Positions 1 through 7,065 of a DNA stretch of 28,226 nt are shown piece by piece; within the stretch, counting starts at the first letter, position 1, and each line of letters begins with the position of its first letter. The position numbers and the translations under genes were made by a program. The DNA is from a virus: the IMG/VR virus record IMGVR_UViG_3300030106_006104, positions 1 to 28,226 of that record. The stretch is one strand, 5' to 3'. A model generated the notes under the pieces. It saw only the letters and a list, made by a program, of their open reading frames with translations, was not told the DNA's origin and ran no database searches.

Positions 1-139
1 AATCTTTCATAGAAACCAATTTAGTTTCCTCATCAAAAACTACTTTTAAATCAAAGAAGAACTCATCATTAATTTCATCTTCTTTTAAAAACTTATTTGC
101 TATAGGTTGTCTACCTAAATCTAAAAACTCTTTCTTCAT
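1..139 (-). CDS. N-terminus of a sugar C-methyltransferase-like protein (partial)
   Basis: Only the first 46 codons are inside the window; the gene runs off the low-coordinate edge. It starts at an ATG (137-139) whose bases overlap the TGA of the upstream FkbM gene (ATGA junction), which supports both start and reality. The visible protein begins MKKEFLDLGRQPIANKFL, then an acidic stretch. The 'DLGxQPxANxFL' signature is what I associate with the N-terminal domain of sugar C-methyltransferases of deoxysugar pathways (Methyltransf_13 / Methyltransf_11 / C-methyltransferase architecture). In those enzymes a CxxC zinc-binding pair normally precedes this signature; it is absent here, so the N-terminus is shortened. 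Position at the end of the glycan and phosphonate operon fits a sugar-modifying role. The family call rests on one short motif, so it is moderate at best. Confidence 0.5.
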   Translation of the reverse strand, partial: MKKEFLDLGRQPIANKFLKEDEINDEFFFDLKVVFDEETKLVSMKD

Positions 140-789
140 TTAACTAACTCCTTATTTGTAAATAATAAATCTTTCTGAACTATTGTTTCTCCATCATAGT
201 GTTCGCCAAGACTCATTCTTTCTTCAAAACCAATTTCATTCATATAATCAATAGTCTCTTCAGCTGTTGGTGCGCCCTCATTGTATTCTATAAAAGACAC
301 TTCCAATATAATCGCTTGAGCTTTACTAACTAAATCTTTACCACCTTTTAATATATCTATTTCAGAACCTTGCGTATCTACTTTTATAATATCAAATACT
401 GCATCATTTTCAAATAAATTATCTAGCTTTTGTAATGTTACTTTAGTTTCTTGTACCAATTGTGGTATATCCCAATAGTTATGTTCTTTGTAGTAAGAAT
501 TACCCTCTGTATGTGGTTTGTCACTTCGGGTGTAAAAAGTAACTTCTCTTTCTTCATCTCCCATCGATGCTATTAGATATTGGTCATTACTAAATCTGAT
601 AAGATTTTCTAAAGTTCTTTCGTGTAGTGGATTAGCTTCTATCATCCAAATCGGTACATCTGGCCAAACTCTTTTAGCCCAACCACGAAACTGACCTGAA
701 TGTGCACCTATGTCTAAAATAAAAGTGGGATGTATTCCTAATTTATCAACATCCTCTAATCTCATTGTTTCGCCAGCTCTATACGCCAT
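136..789 (-). CDS. FkbM-family SAM-dependent methyltransferase
   Basis: A 217-residue class I methyltransferase. The glycine-rich SAM motif ILDIGAHSG is at about residues 24-32, an acidic loop end (IEANP) is at 50-54, and the FkbM-typical block IKVDTQGSEIDIL is at 135-147, followed by a hydrophobic strand (AIILEVSF). FkbM enzymes mostly O-methylate sugars or natural products; the acceptor here is unknown but is presumably the glycan built by neighbouring genes. The length is normal for the core domain. The start at 789 has a GGAG ribosome site about 7 bases upstream and overlaps the end of the preceding gene by 11 bases. An internal ATG at residue 9 is a weaker alternative. The stop overlaps the start of the next gene (ATGA). 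Confidence 0.85.
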   Translation of the reverse strand: MAYRAGETMRLEDVDKLGIHPTFILDIGAHSGQFRGWAKRVWPDVPIWMIEANPLHERTLENLIRFSNDQYLIASMGDEEREVTFYTRSDKPHTEGNSYYKEHNYWDIPQLVQETKVTLQKLDNLFENDAVFDIIKVDTQGSEIDILKGGKDLVSKAQAIILEVSFIEYNEGAPTAEETIDYMNEIGFEERMSLGEHYDGETIVQKDLLFTNKELVK

Positions 790-1513
790 TGTAAATCTCC
801 AATTTCTCTACATCTTCACACACTTTTTTGATTTCATTATAATACTTTCCGTGACCTTTTGCTGGATTAGCACCCCACGGTTTGTGTAATCCAAATGGTG
901 CTTTGTCATCTAATGGATACATATAACCATTGTCTATTGAAAAGTTCAACACATCTCTTACCTTTGGTTTAGTCCTTATCCTATCTGTTACAAAATAATC
1001 CTCACAAGGATTTCCACCCCTATCTAAATATGGTTGTAATTCGTTTTTAATTATATCCAACATAAAACTTTTCTTTCTAATTGATAGTCCACCATTCATA
1101 ACCTTTGAGTAATCATTGTCTAACATATCTAATTGATTTCCCCAATAACCACCTATGTAATCAAAGTGTTCAAAGTCCTCAACTTTATGTTCTGAATTAG
1201 GACATAGCATCGTATCACATTCAAAATACAATACAGTTTCACCGACTACCTTATTCCAAAAATCTTCCGTTAGCATAATTTCCAAGCTCGAATCATCAGC
1301 AGTTATAGTGTCTATTTCTAAATCATTACAGAAAAAATCTCTGCCACCTAAATATGGATTTTCTGAAATTACTTCATCTATATAATCTAAATTATTAGAG
1401 CCGTGAAATATCTGTAAATCCCAATCTTCTGGCAAAACTGACATAACATTATTGAGAACAAAAGGTAAGGCTTTATGTTTTCTCGTTTCTACTATAACTG
1501 CTACTTTACTCAT
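779..1513 (-). CDS. DUF5672-type putative glycosyltransferase
   Basis: A 244-residue cytosolic protein. The opening (VAVIVETRKHKALPFVLNNV, then a stretch ending LQIFHGSNN) matches my memory of DUF5672, a family found in glycan clusters of bacteria and large viruses and thought to have a GT-A-like fold. A 'YFECDTMLCPNS' segment near residue 95 could be the acidic metal-binding site of such a fold. Later come YIGGYWG and NGGLSIRKKSFM, the 'G-G-L-S-[IL]-R' type segment common in these proteins. The ATG start shares bases with the TGA of the upstream methyltransferase (ATGA). Donor and acceptor cannot be read from the sequence. Fold-level assignment is fairly good; function as a glycosyltransferase is inference. 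Confidence 0.65.
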   Translation of the reverse strand: MSKVAVIVETRKHKALPFVLNNVMSVLPEDWDLQIFHGSNNLDYIDEVISENPYLGGRDFFCNDLEIDTITADDSSLEIMLTEDFWNKVVGETVLYFECDTMLCPNSEHKVEDFEHFDYIGGYWGNQLDMLDNDYSKVMNGGLSIRKKSFMLDIIKNELQPYLDRGGNPCEDYFVTDRIRTKPKVRDVLNFSIDNGYMYPLDDKAPFGLHKPWGANPAKGHGKYYNEIKKVCEDVEKLEIYNGV

Positions 1514-2235
1514 TCAAAATCCATAAAAGCTAATGTTGTTGGCCATTTATAATCTTTATATGAGTCCATCCCAACCTGTACTGTACAACTATTCATTCTT
1601 TCTCTAATATCAAGCAGCCGTTCTTTCGTTATATGTTTAGTCTCTAATATTGAACCATCATTATTTTCAAAGTCCTTCATTAAATCTAATGTTAAAGTAT
1701 CACCCTGCTCAATAACAACATATCCATATAAACTTACCCATTGGTTACTGCCAGTATGTAAATCTTCTATTACATAAATTCCATTTGATTTTAAATCATT
1801 GTAGAGAAATCCAAAAGATGTTTGTTGCTGTCTCATTGTGTGTCCGCCGTCATCTATAATAATATCAAATTCTGAACCACACTCACCACGAAAGTTATTT
1901 AAATCTTCAATATTTGATTGGTCTCCATTAAACACAATCAATCTATTTTCATCTCTGTCATCCCATCCATCAACCATTGTCAATCTTCCACCAGTGCGTT
2001 TATTAGTAACATACTCTTCATAAAGTATTCTGTTGTCAATGGCATAAACCATAGCATTTGGAAAATACTCTAACCACATTAAATGTGAACCGCCCGTATT
2101 TAAACCTATCTCTAATATCTTAGTAACATCATTTCTAATGGATTCAAATTTCTTTTCGTAATGTTTTAAATAACCTAAATCATATTTGTCACAATTGTAT
2201 TTTAAAGCTATTTCTGTTATTGATAATTCACTCAT
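1510..2235 (-). CDS. MycE-like class I SAM-dependent sugar O-methyltransferase
   Basis: A 241-residue methyltransferase. The SAM motif ILEIGLNTGGS is at residues 40-50, MWLEYFPNA at about 53-61, a GDQSN segment near 104-108, DIIIDDGGH at 124-132 and VIEDLH at 155-160. This order is characteristic of the MycE/TylE-type enzymes that methylate sugar hydroxyls of macrolides and other glycans; in that family acidic residues in the last two motifs bind a metal. It probably O-methylates a sugar in the surface glycan. A strong GGAGG site lies 8-9 bases before the ATG, and the start overlaps the stop of the alcohol dehydrogenase gene (ATGA), so it is translationally coupled to the phosphonate module. 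Confidence 0.8.
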   Translation of the reverse strand: MSELSITEIALKYNCDKYDLGYLKHYEKKFESIRNDVTKILEIGLNTGGSHLMWLEYFPNAMVYAIDNRILYEEYVTNKRTGGRLTMVDGWDDRDENRLIVFNGDQSNIEDLNNFRGECGSEFDIIIDDGGHTMRQQQTSFGFLYNDLKSNGIYVIEDLHTGSNQWVSLYGYVVIEQGDTLTLDLMKDFENNDGSILETKHITKERLLDIRERMNSCTVQVGMDSYKDYKWPTTLAFMDFE

Positions 2236-3017
2236 ACTAAAACCTCCTGTAAAACTTTCTTATCTATAAATATCTTACTCTCATTAATCTTGTCATATTT
2301 TAGAGCTTCATCTATTACCATTTCCATATCAATATTAAAATCAAATGTAAAGTTTTCATATTCATCTATTATATCACTTACATCATTATTCATAAGTTTT
2401 GAAATCTTTGGTAAGAAATAGCCTAAAGCTAATCCGTGAGATACATTATAGTATCCTGTTAAAGGATAAGAAAGGGAATGTAACAAATTAGTGCCAGCAA
2501 TTTCTATAGCTTTTCCTGCTTCACGACCAGCTCTTATTAAATCAACATTACCTCTACCTCTATTTCTTAATATTTTTAGAGCTCTGTTACAATAACCAAT
2601 ACTTTCTTCTGTAGATTTCTTTGAATTTAAACTATCCAAACAATGACTTACGACATCAAATGTAGTCTCAGCCACAACACTATATGGTAAATCTAAAAAC
2701 TCTGAATTTATAATAACATCTCTTGGCTTGTGTCTTTTTATACTACATTTCTTACTACCATCCCAATAAACAGACCAAGAAGTTTCTGTAGAACCAGCTG
2801 CTGTGGTTGGATAGCAAACTATAGGATTCTTAGCCAATATCTTCGCTGTATCTATCACAGCACCACCACCTATCGCAGTAACCTTTTCATAAGCACCAAC
2901 CTCATCTAAAATAGTGGCATCAGGAGCTCCTTTTACAACTCTAACTTTATCAAAACCATTTATAAATTTTTTAGTAGACTCCGAGCATACTAATAGTGTA
3001 CCATTATATCCTCTCAA
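2232..3017 (-). CDS. Iron-containing alcohol dehydrogenase, probable phosphonoacetaldehyde reductase
   Basis: A 261-residue group III alcohol dehydrogenase. The NAD(P)-binding GGGAVIDTAK is at 50-59, the PTTAAGSTET loop at 70-79, and all four expected metal ligands are visible: D121 and H125 (in DVVSHCLDS), H180 (LLHSLSYPL) and H194 (NVSHGLALG). Because it directly follows PEP mutase and phosphonopyruvate decarboxylase, the best substrate guess is phosphonoacetaldehyde, giving 2-hydroxyethylphosphonate, the reaction known for PhpC/FomC-type reductases. At 261 residues it is about 100 shorter than usual, mostly at the C-terminus. The start appears to be TTG inside a TTGA overlap with the upstream stop, preceded by AAGGAG. 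The fold is secure; the substrate is inferred from context. Confidence 0.8.
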   Translation of the reverse strand: MRGYNGTLLVCSESTKKFINGFDKVRVVKGAPDATILDEVGAYEKVTAIGGGAVIDTAKILAKNPIVCYPTTAAGSTETSWSVYWDGSKKCSIKRHKPRDVIINSEFLDLPYSVVAETTFDVVSHCLDSLNSKKSTEESIGYCNRALKILRNRGRGNVDLIRAGREAGKAIEIAGTNLLHSLSYPLTGYYNVSHGLALGYFLPKISKLMNNDVSDIIDEYENFTFDFNIDMEMVIDEALKYDKINESKIFIDKKVLQEVLV

Positions 3018-3469
3018 AATAACTCCTTTATTTGTTTTGTATTCTTTTCACAATCTAATTCTACTCTTCCCTTTTTACCATCTTTGCTAATTGGAATTAT
3101 ATCATCAATACCTAAATAAGAATCTTCCAATTGAGAACTGAAGAATCCACCAACTGATTCGTGGCATCCATTATCTAAAACATATACAAAAAGATTACCC
3201 AACTCTCTGTCAGCTATAGTGTGAGTTATTCCTAAGTGCATTAACAGAGCAGCATCACCACTTAAAACTACAATCTCTTTATCTGTATTAAGAGCCATTC
3301 CCAATCCGATACACGGAGCCAATCCCATACTACCTTGCATATAAAATATATTCTTATTCTTTGGATACATATCATAAACTGCTCTAGATATATAACCTGT
3401 GTTGGTTACGAATATAGCATCGGGATGTCTCTCAAAGATAAATTTTATTGCTCCTTTTCTACTTGACAT
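3014..3469 (-). CDS. Phosphonopyruvate decarboxylase, TPP-binding subunit
   Basis: A protein of about 151 residues equal to the C-terminal, thiamine-diphosphate-binding half of phosphonopyruvate decarboxylase. It shows a 'TNTGYISRA' segment, MQGSMGLAPCIGLGMAL, the TPP motif GDAALLMHLG at about 71-80 (normally GDGxxLMxxG; the second G is A here), and LDNGCHESVGG at 98-108, typical of Ppd and sulfopyruvate decarboxylase. With the preceding gene it should form a two-subunit enzyme converting phosphonopyruvate to phosphonoacetaldehyde and CO2. I place the start at the ATG ending at 3469, which has GGAG 7 bases upstream; an ATG four codons earlier lacks a ribosome site. It overlaps the upstream gene by 11 bases. 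The sulfonate analogue (ComE) is possible but less likely next to PEP mutase. Confidence 0.85.
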   Translation of the reverse strand: MSSRKGAIKFIFERHPDAIFVTNTGYISRAVYDMYPKNKNIFYMQGSMGLAPCIGLGMALNTDKEIVVLSGDAALLMHLGITHTIADRELGNLFVYVLDNGCHESVGGFFSSQLEDSYLGIDDIIPISKDGKKGRVELDCEKNTKQIKELF

Positions 3470-3848
3470 TATTGTCTCCATCCACTATTATATAATTCCA
3501 ATAACCGATTAGGTCTAACATTTGTTTATCCACCCTACCCATTACTGCGTGTTGTGGCAAAGTATGTCTGTGTCCTATTACCAACAATGGAAGTATATTG
3601 TGTGGCATACATAGACTTGTCAATGGATTTATACAATTACCAAGACCTGAGTTTTGTAGGTAGACACAACTTTTCATACCAGCTAATTCTGCACCGACTG
3701 CAATTCCAATCGCTTGCCCCTCATTAGTTGCAGGTATGTGTTCAAATTCTGATTTTTGTATCTCTTTGATAAAAGGTTTCAATCCACTATCGGGTACGCC
3801 TGTGAAGAAATTATAACCATCATCTATAACTGATTTGAGTTTAATCAT
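3459..3848 (-). CDS. Phosphonopyruvate decarboxylase, pyrimidine-binding subunit
   Basis: A 129-residue protein equal to the N-terminal (PYR) domain of phosphonopyruvate decarboxylase. It contains FTGVPDSGLKPF at about 15-26, ATNEGQAIGIAVG at 40-52 with the catalytic cofactor-activating glutamate E43, YLQNSGLGNCINPL at 63-76, and an HRHTLPQHAVMGR block at 93-105 that resembles the 'PQHxxMGR' of the family. The cofactor site would be completed by the TPP-binding subunit encoded just downstream. In most bacteria these halves are one chain of roughly 370-400 residues; here the two together total about 280. The start ATG overlaps the stop of the PEP mutase gene by 8 bases. Whether the split is natural or a sequencing frameshift is discussed under findings. 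Confidence 0.85.
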   Translation of the reverse strand: MIKLKSVIDDGYNFFTGVPDSGLKPFIKEIQKSEFEHIPATNEGQAIGIAVGAELAGMKSCVYLQNSGLGNCINPLTSLCMPHNILPLLVIGHRHTLPQHAVMGRVDKQMLDLIGYWNYIIVDGDNNVK

Positions 3849-5124
3849 TTGGTATTAACTCCAATACTTCTTTTATTGGTAGACAATTTTTACTAGCCTC
3901 ATAAGACCTTTTATTTTCTAAAATTGATTTAGCAGTATCAATCATCGCTGGATAAGAACTTCTCAATAAATGATTAGCATAAATAACCACATCAACTCCA
4001 ATATCAATTAATTGTTTTTCTACCACTTTATTATAAGTAGATGGTACAACTACCAAAGGAACTTTTTTCTTAAACTTTTTATAGTGTTCACAAAAAGATA
4101 GTATTTCAGAAACATCTTCACTCTTACTATGAATCATAATACCATCAGCTCCACTATCTATATAAAGATAAGCTCTATCAATAGCATCAACAACTCCCTT
4201 TCCTAAAATAAAACTTTCTATACGAGCTATAATCATAAAGTCTTTTGTAACTAATGTTTTCTTACCCTCTAATATTTTATTGGCAAATTCACTTGGTTTA
4301 TCTTGCGTTTGATTGGAAGTATCATCAAATAGAGAGTTTCTTTTTGAACCAATCTTATCTTCAATTATTACTGAAGATACACCCATTCGTTCTAAAGTTC
4401 TTATCGTAAACTTAAAATGTTCAATCATCCCACCATTATCCAAATCGACAATCATTGGTTTTGTTGTCACATCAAATATCTCACTCAAAGTTTGACTAAC
4501 TGTGGTTATATCTACATACTGATTATCTGGCTTACCTTTAGATGCTGAGTGAGTTAGGCTACTCAACCACATAGCATCAAACTCATCATTACCAACCTTT
4601 GTCTTTTCTACAATCAAACCAGTCAATCCATTGTGAGCTTCTAAAACTCTCACTATCGGTTTCGACTCTATCAATCTTTTCAACATCTTTCTTCTTACAT
4701 CAGGAGTAGTTCCAATTTCTTTTAAATGATTGTGTAATTTAGTAGATGATACTCCTTTTGTGTATGGAACATCAATAACTACACCACCCCACTCTTCTAA
4801 TTTATCAATCACTCCTTGCCTAACTTGCTTTTGAACTCCCTCTTTCCAATCATCTCCGTGCACCACATATTTTGGTTTTAGTTCTTCTATATTAGGTATA
4901 TAATCCAATGTCTTTTGTGGTATAACTTTACTGACACCGACTATATTCTCTACAACTATTTTTCTTTCTTCGTAACTTAAAGCAGGTAGTCTTTTGTAAC
5001 TAGCTATAGCAGAATCAGTAAGTAAACCAACTGTAACATCTCCGTATTTTTTAGCTTCCTTTATTATATTAAGATGTCCGTGATGAATTAAATCAGCACA
5101 CATTCCAACATAAACATCACTCAT
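3841..5124 (-). CDS. pepM: Bifunctional cytidylyltransferase / phosphoenolpyruvate mutase
   Basis: A 427-residue fusion. Residues about 1-140 are a CTP-transferase-like domain: HHGH at 14-17 (the HxGH nucleotide site), an ATP/CTP-site-like TKGVSSTK at about 123-129 (compare RTxGxSTT of ethanolamine-phosphate cytidylyltransferases), and YVVHGDDW before it. Residues about 150-427 are PEP mutase: EAHNGLTGLIVE near 162, MIVDLDNGG at 224-232 and the diagnostic mutase loop EDKIGSKRNS at 255-264 (consensus EDKxxxKxNS, which separates mutases from isocitrate-lyase-like hydrolases). The enzyme should form the C-P bond (PEP to phosphonopyruvate) and activate a phosphonate as its CMP derivative. I prefer the ATG at 5124, preceded by AGGA and overlapping the upstream stop by 8 bases, to an ATG 12 codons earlier. 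Confidence 0.93.
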   Translation of the reverse strand: MSDVYVGMCADLIHHGHLNIIKEAKKYGDVTVGLLTDSAIASYKRLPALSYEERKIVVENIVGVSKVIPQKTLDYIPNIEELKPKYVVHGDDWKEGVQKQVRQGVIDKLEEWGGVVIDVPYTKGVSSTKLHNHLKEIGTTPDVRRKMLKRLIESKPIVRVLEAHNGLTGLIVEKTKVGNDEFDAMWLSSLTHSASKGKPDNQYVDITTVSQTLSEIFDVTTKPMIVDLDNGGMIEHFKFTIRTLERMGVSSVIIEDKIGSKRNSLFDDTSNQTQDKPSEFANKILEGKKTLVTKDFMIIARIESFILGKGVVDAIDRAYLYIDSGADGIMIHSKSEDVSEILSFCEHYKKFKKKVPLVVVPSTYNKVVEKQLIDIGVDVVIYANHLLRSSYPAMIDTAKSILENKRSYEASKNCLPIKEVLELIPND

Positions 5125-6304
5125 CAGCTGTTTTCCTAAAATACCATTCCCAAGGCCCATCCAAAAGATGTTGTTTTAATTCTGCACCAATGTGATATTG
5201 TGGTACATTTGGTGTATCGATAGTATTTTCTGTTTTGTTATAGATAATAATTCTTTCTTCTTGATTATGAAATTGTCTTTTATGTGCGTTTGGTGAATGA
5301 TTTACATATTGTATATACCGATGTTCATCCAAAGCCTTTATAGCAGATACTGTTGAAGCAAAGTTAGGGCTAACAGCACTTCTTCCATCTTCACGAACAT
5401 AAATTCTATTCATATCCAAATCTGACAAAACATCATTTGGTAAAGGGATATATTCTTCATCTTCCTTACTTGTATCGTATACTCTATTTAGAACTGTGTT
5501 CTTAAAATCATCACATCCTATTATTTTTTTAGTTACTTTTTGATTAGATATATTATCTTTAACACCACACCAAGCCAACCAAGAATCTGGTGGTGGCATC
5601 ATCTCACTAATATTATGTGGTTCTCCGTGGTCTGCAAATACCCAAAACAAAGAATCTGGTTCTTCAAAATCCATTTGTTTTATCATATCAGCGTACATAT
5701 CTATTATAGCATCTGAAGTAGATGGAATATCAGTTCCACCATATTTAATAAATTTACCTCTAGAAGCATCGTGGTAATGATTCCACTTCAAAACTATAAG
5801 ATGATTTGTATCTTTATCAAATTTTTCATCTATTTTCAAATCAGGACCTACTCTAACTTTTGGTATATTTTGCATCTTCTTCATAAAATTATCTTCATCG
5901 TGCGAATCATCGTAATTATAATATCGCATATTATTTGTTCTACCACATATATCATCAGGTAAAAGTTTGAAACTAGGATTAGAAACATCACCTGTTCCGT
6001 GGTCTCCTCTAGTCAATGGCATTGAATGAATATGTATCGCCCAATCATCAGGAATCATATGAAATAACATCTGTTCATCCCACACTTTTTTATCTGATAC
6101 TAATCTATCGTATGTATGTGAGTGACCAACTCCACCTATTCCGTACATCTCCGTTGGTGTCTTACCACTAAACATAGTTATAAGAGTTGGTACAGTAGAG
6201 CTACAAGTTATGTGGTCTGAAAATTCCACTCCTTTACTGCGAAAAGCATTTACTATTCTTCCATCTCTCGGAACTGTATCCATTAGTATACAATATATTT
6301 TCAT
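5117..6304 (-). CDS. Alkaline-phosphatase-superfamily (sulfatase/phosphotransferase-like) protein
   Basis: A 395-residue protein without signal peptide or membrane helix. Superfamily hallmarks: an early aspartate in LMDTVPRDG (D9), the nucleophile-region CSSTVPTLITMFSGKTP at about 34-50 (T37 likely catalytic), HYHDASRG at about 176-183, and FADHGEPHN at 223-231 supplying the D-H metal ligands. Family members hydrolyse or transfer phosphate, phosphonate or sulfate esters (sulfatases, phosphonate monoester hydrolases, phosphoethanolamine and glycerol-phosphate transferases). It sits immediately before, and overlaps by 8 bases, the PEP mutase gene, so a role in transferring or removing a phosphonate or phosphate head group is a reasonable guess. 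The lack of membrane segments argues against a classic EptA- or LtaS-type enzyme. Specificity is unknown. Start follows CGGAGAATATA. Confidence 0.7.
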   Translation of the reverse strand: MKIYCILMDTVPRDGRIVNAFRSKGVEFSDHITCSSTVPTLITMFSGKTPTEMYGIGGVGHSHTYDRLVSDKKVWDEQMLFHMIPDDWAIHIHSMPLTRGDHGTGDVSNPSFKLLPDDICGRTNNMRYYNYDDSHDEDNFMKKMQNIPKVRVGPDLKIDEKFDKDTNHLIVLKWNHYHDASRGKFIKYGGTDIPSTSDAIIDMYADMIKQMDFEEPDSLFWVFADHGEPHNISEMMPPPDSWLAWCGVKDNISNQKVTKKIIGCDDFKNTVLNRVYDTSKEDEEYIPLPNDVLSDLDMNRIYVREDGRSAVSPNFASTVSAIKALDEHRYIQYVNHSPNAHKRQFHNQEERIIIYNKTENTIDTPNVPQYHIGAELKQHLLDGPWEWYFRKTADE

Positions 6305-7065
6305 TATATTCTCCGTTCTAAATAGTGGTCTTGTACAGCATCGTGACCAACGTGTAATATTATTTCATTTCCACAACCTACGTGCCCAACACCAACTCCC
6401 CATTGTTTTGGCATTGGATACGGATATACTCCTGTATTCCAAGCTGCTCTGGTTAATTGTAAAGGACCCCTCTTTGGATTCTCTTTCATCAATCTAAGAA
6501 ACTCACTTAGATAAGCCCTGCCTCTATTATCTTCTGTGAGAAAGCCTGTCCACCACAAATCATAAGTCAATATATTGCCACGACTTTCATCTTCTCCGAT
6601 ATGATAATCTCCATCATTTCCACGAGTATATAATCCATCGACTTTAACCATTTGTCTTTCGTTTTGTGGACAACAAATTCCAAACTTTTTTATTATTGGC
6701 ACTAAAGTTTTAACTTCATCTGAAACAAACATCAAATCAGAATCCATCGCTATAGCTACATCTGCTGTAGATTCAAGTAAACCTTTTATCTGATAGTAAT
6801 CACAACAATGGTAGCCCCATTTTAACTTACCACTACCCTCTCTGTAATCTTTATCGAAAGGTGTTGATTCAGAATCTATATGTCTAACTTCCACATCGTA
6901 TCCATCTCCAATAGATTCATCATCACTATAACAAATTATATTAGCTTCGGGAAAGAAAGATTTTACACTCTGATAAGTTGGGTCTAATCTACCTATAGGA
7001 TTTGACCACTTCTGATTTGCTTTGTCTCTACTGCCAAATTCTGCAAAAATTATATCTAAACTCAA
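6304..7065 (-). CDS. Putative GT-A-type glycosyltransferase
   Basis: A 253-residue soluble protein with IIFAEFGSR at the N-terminus, a FFPEANIICYSDDES strand-turn near residue 40, and AIAMDSDLMFVSDEV near residue 105, which has the D-x-D acidic pattern that binds metal and nucleotide sugar in GT-A enzymes. A tryptophan-rich segment (LWWTGFLTEDNRGRA) and a late NTGVYPYPMPKQWGVGVGH stretch fit an acceptor-side region. No named family is recognised with certainty. The start is apparently TTG in a TTGA overlap with the GT9 stop, with AGGAGG about 6 bases upstream. It lies between the heptosyltransferase and the alkaline-phosphatase-like gene, so it most likely adds a sugar to the same glycan. Confidence 0.55.
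   Translation of the reverse strand: MSLDIIFAEFGSRDKANQKWSNPIGRLDPTYQSVKSFFPEANIICYSDDESIGDGYDVEVRHIDSESTPFDKDYREGSGKLKWGYHCCDYYQIKGLLESTADVAIAMDSDLMFVSDEVKTLVPIIKKFGICCPQNERQMVKVDGLYTRGNDGDYHIGEDESRGNILTYDLWWTGFLTEDNRGRAYLSEFLRLMKENPKRGPLQLTRAAWNTGVYPYPMPKQWGVGVGHVGCGNEIILHVGHDAVQDHYLERRI

Noticed and set aside
3459-3481. Frameshift pseudogene of phosphonopyruvate decarboxylase
   Set aside because: Both halves have all their motifs, a proper stop, a ribosome site and start for the second half, and overlap style matching every other junction. A natural split is simpler, though reads should be checked.
2232-3848. Sulfopyruvate decarboxylase plus a sulfonate pathway (coenzyme M type)
   Set aside because: The two-subunit layout resembles ComD/ComE, but the adjacent enzyme is a PEP mutase with the diagnostic loop, so the phosphonate reading is favoured.
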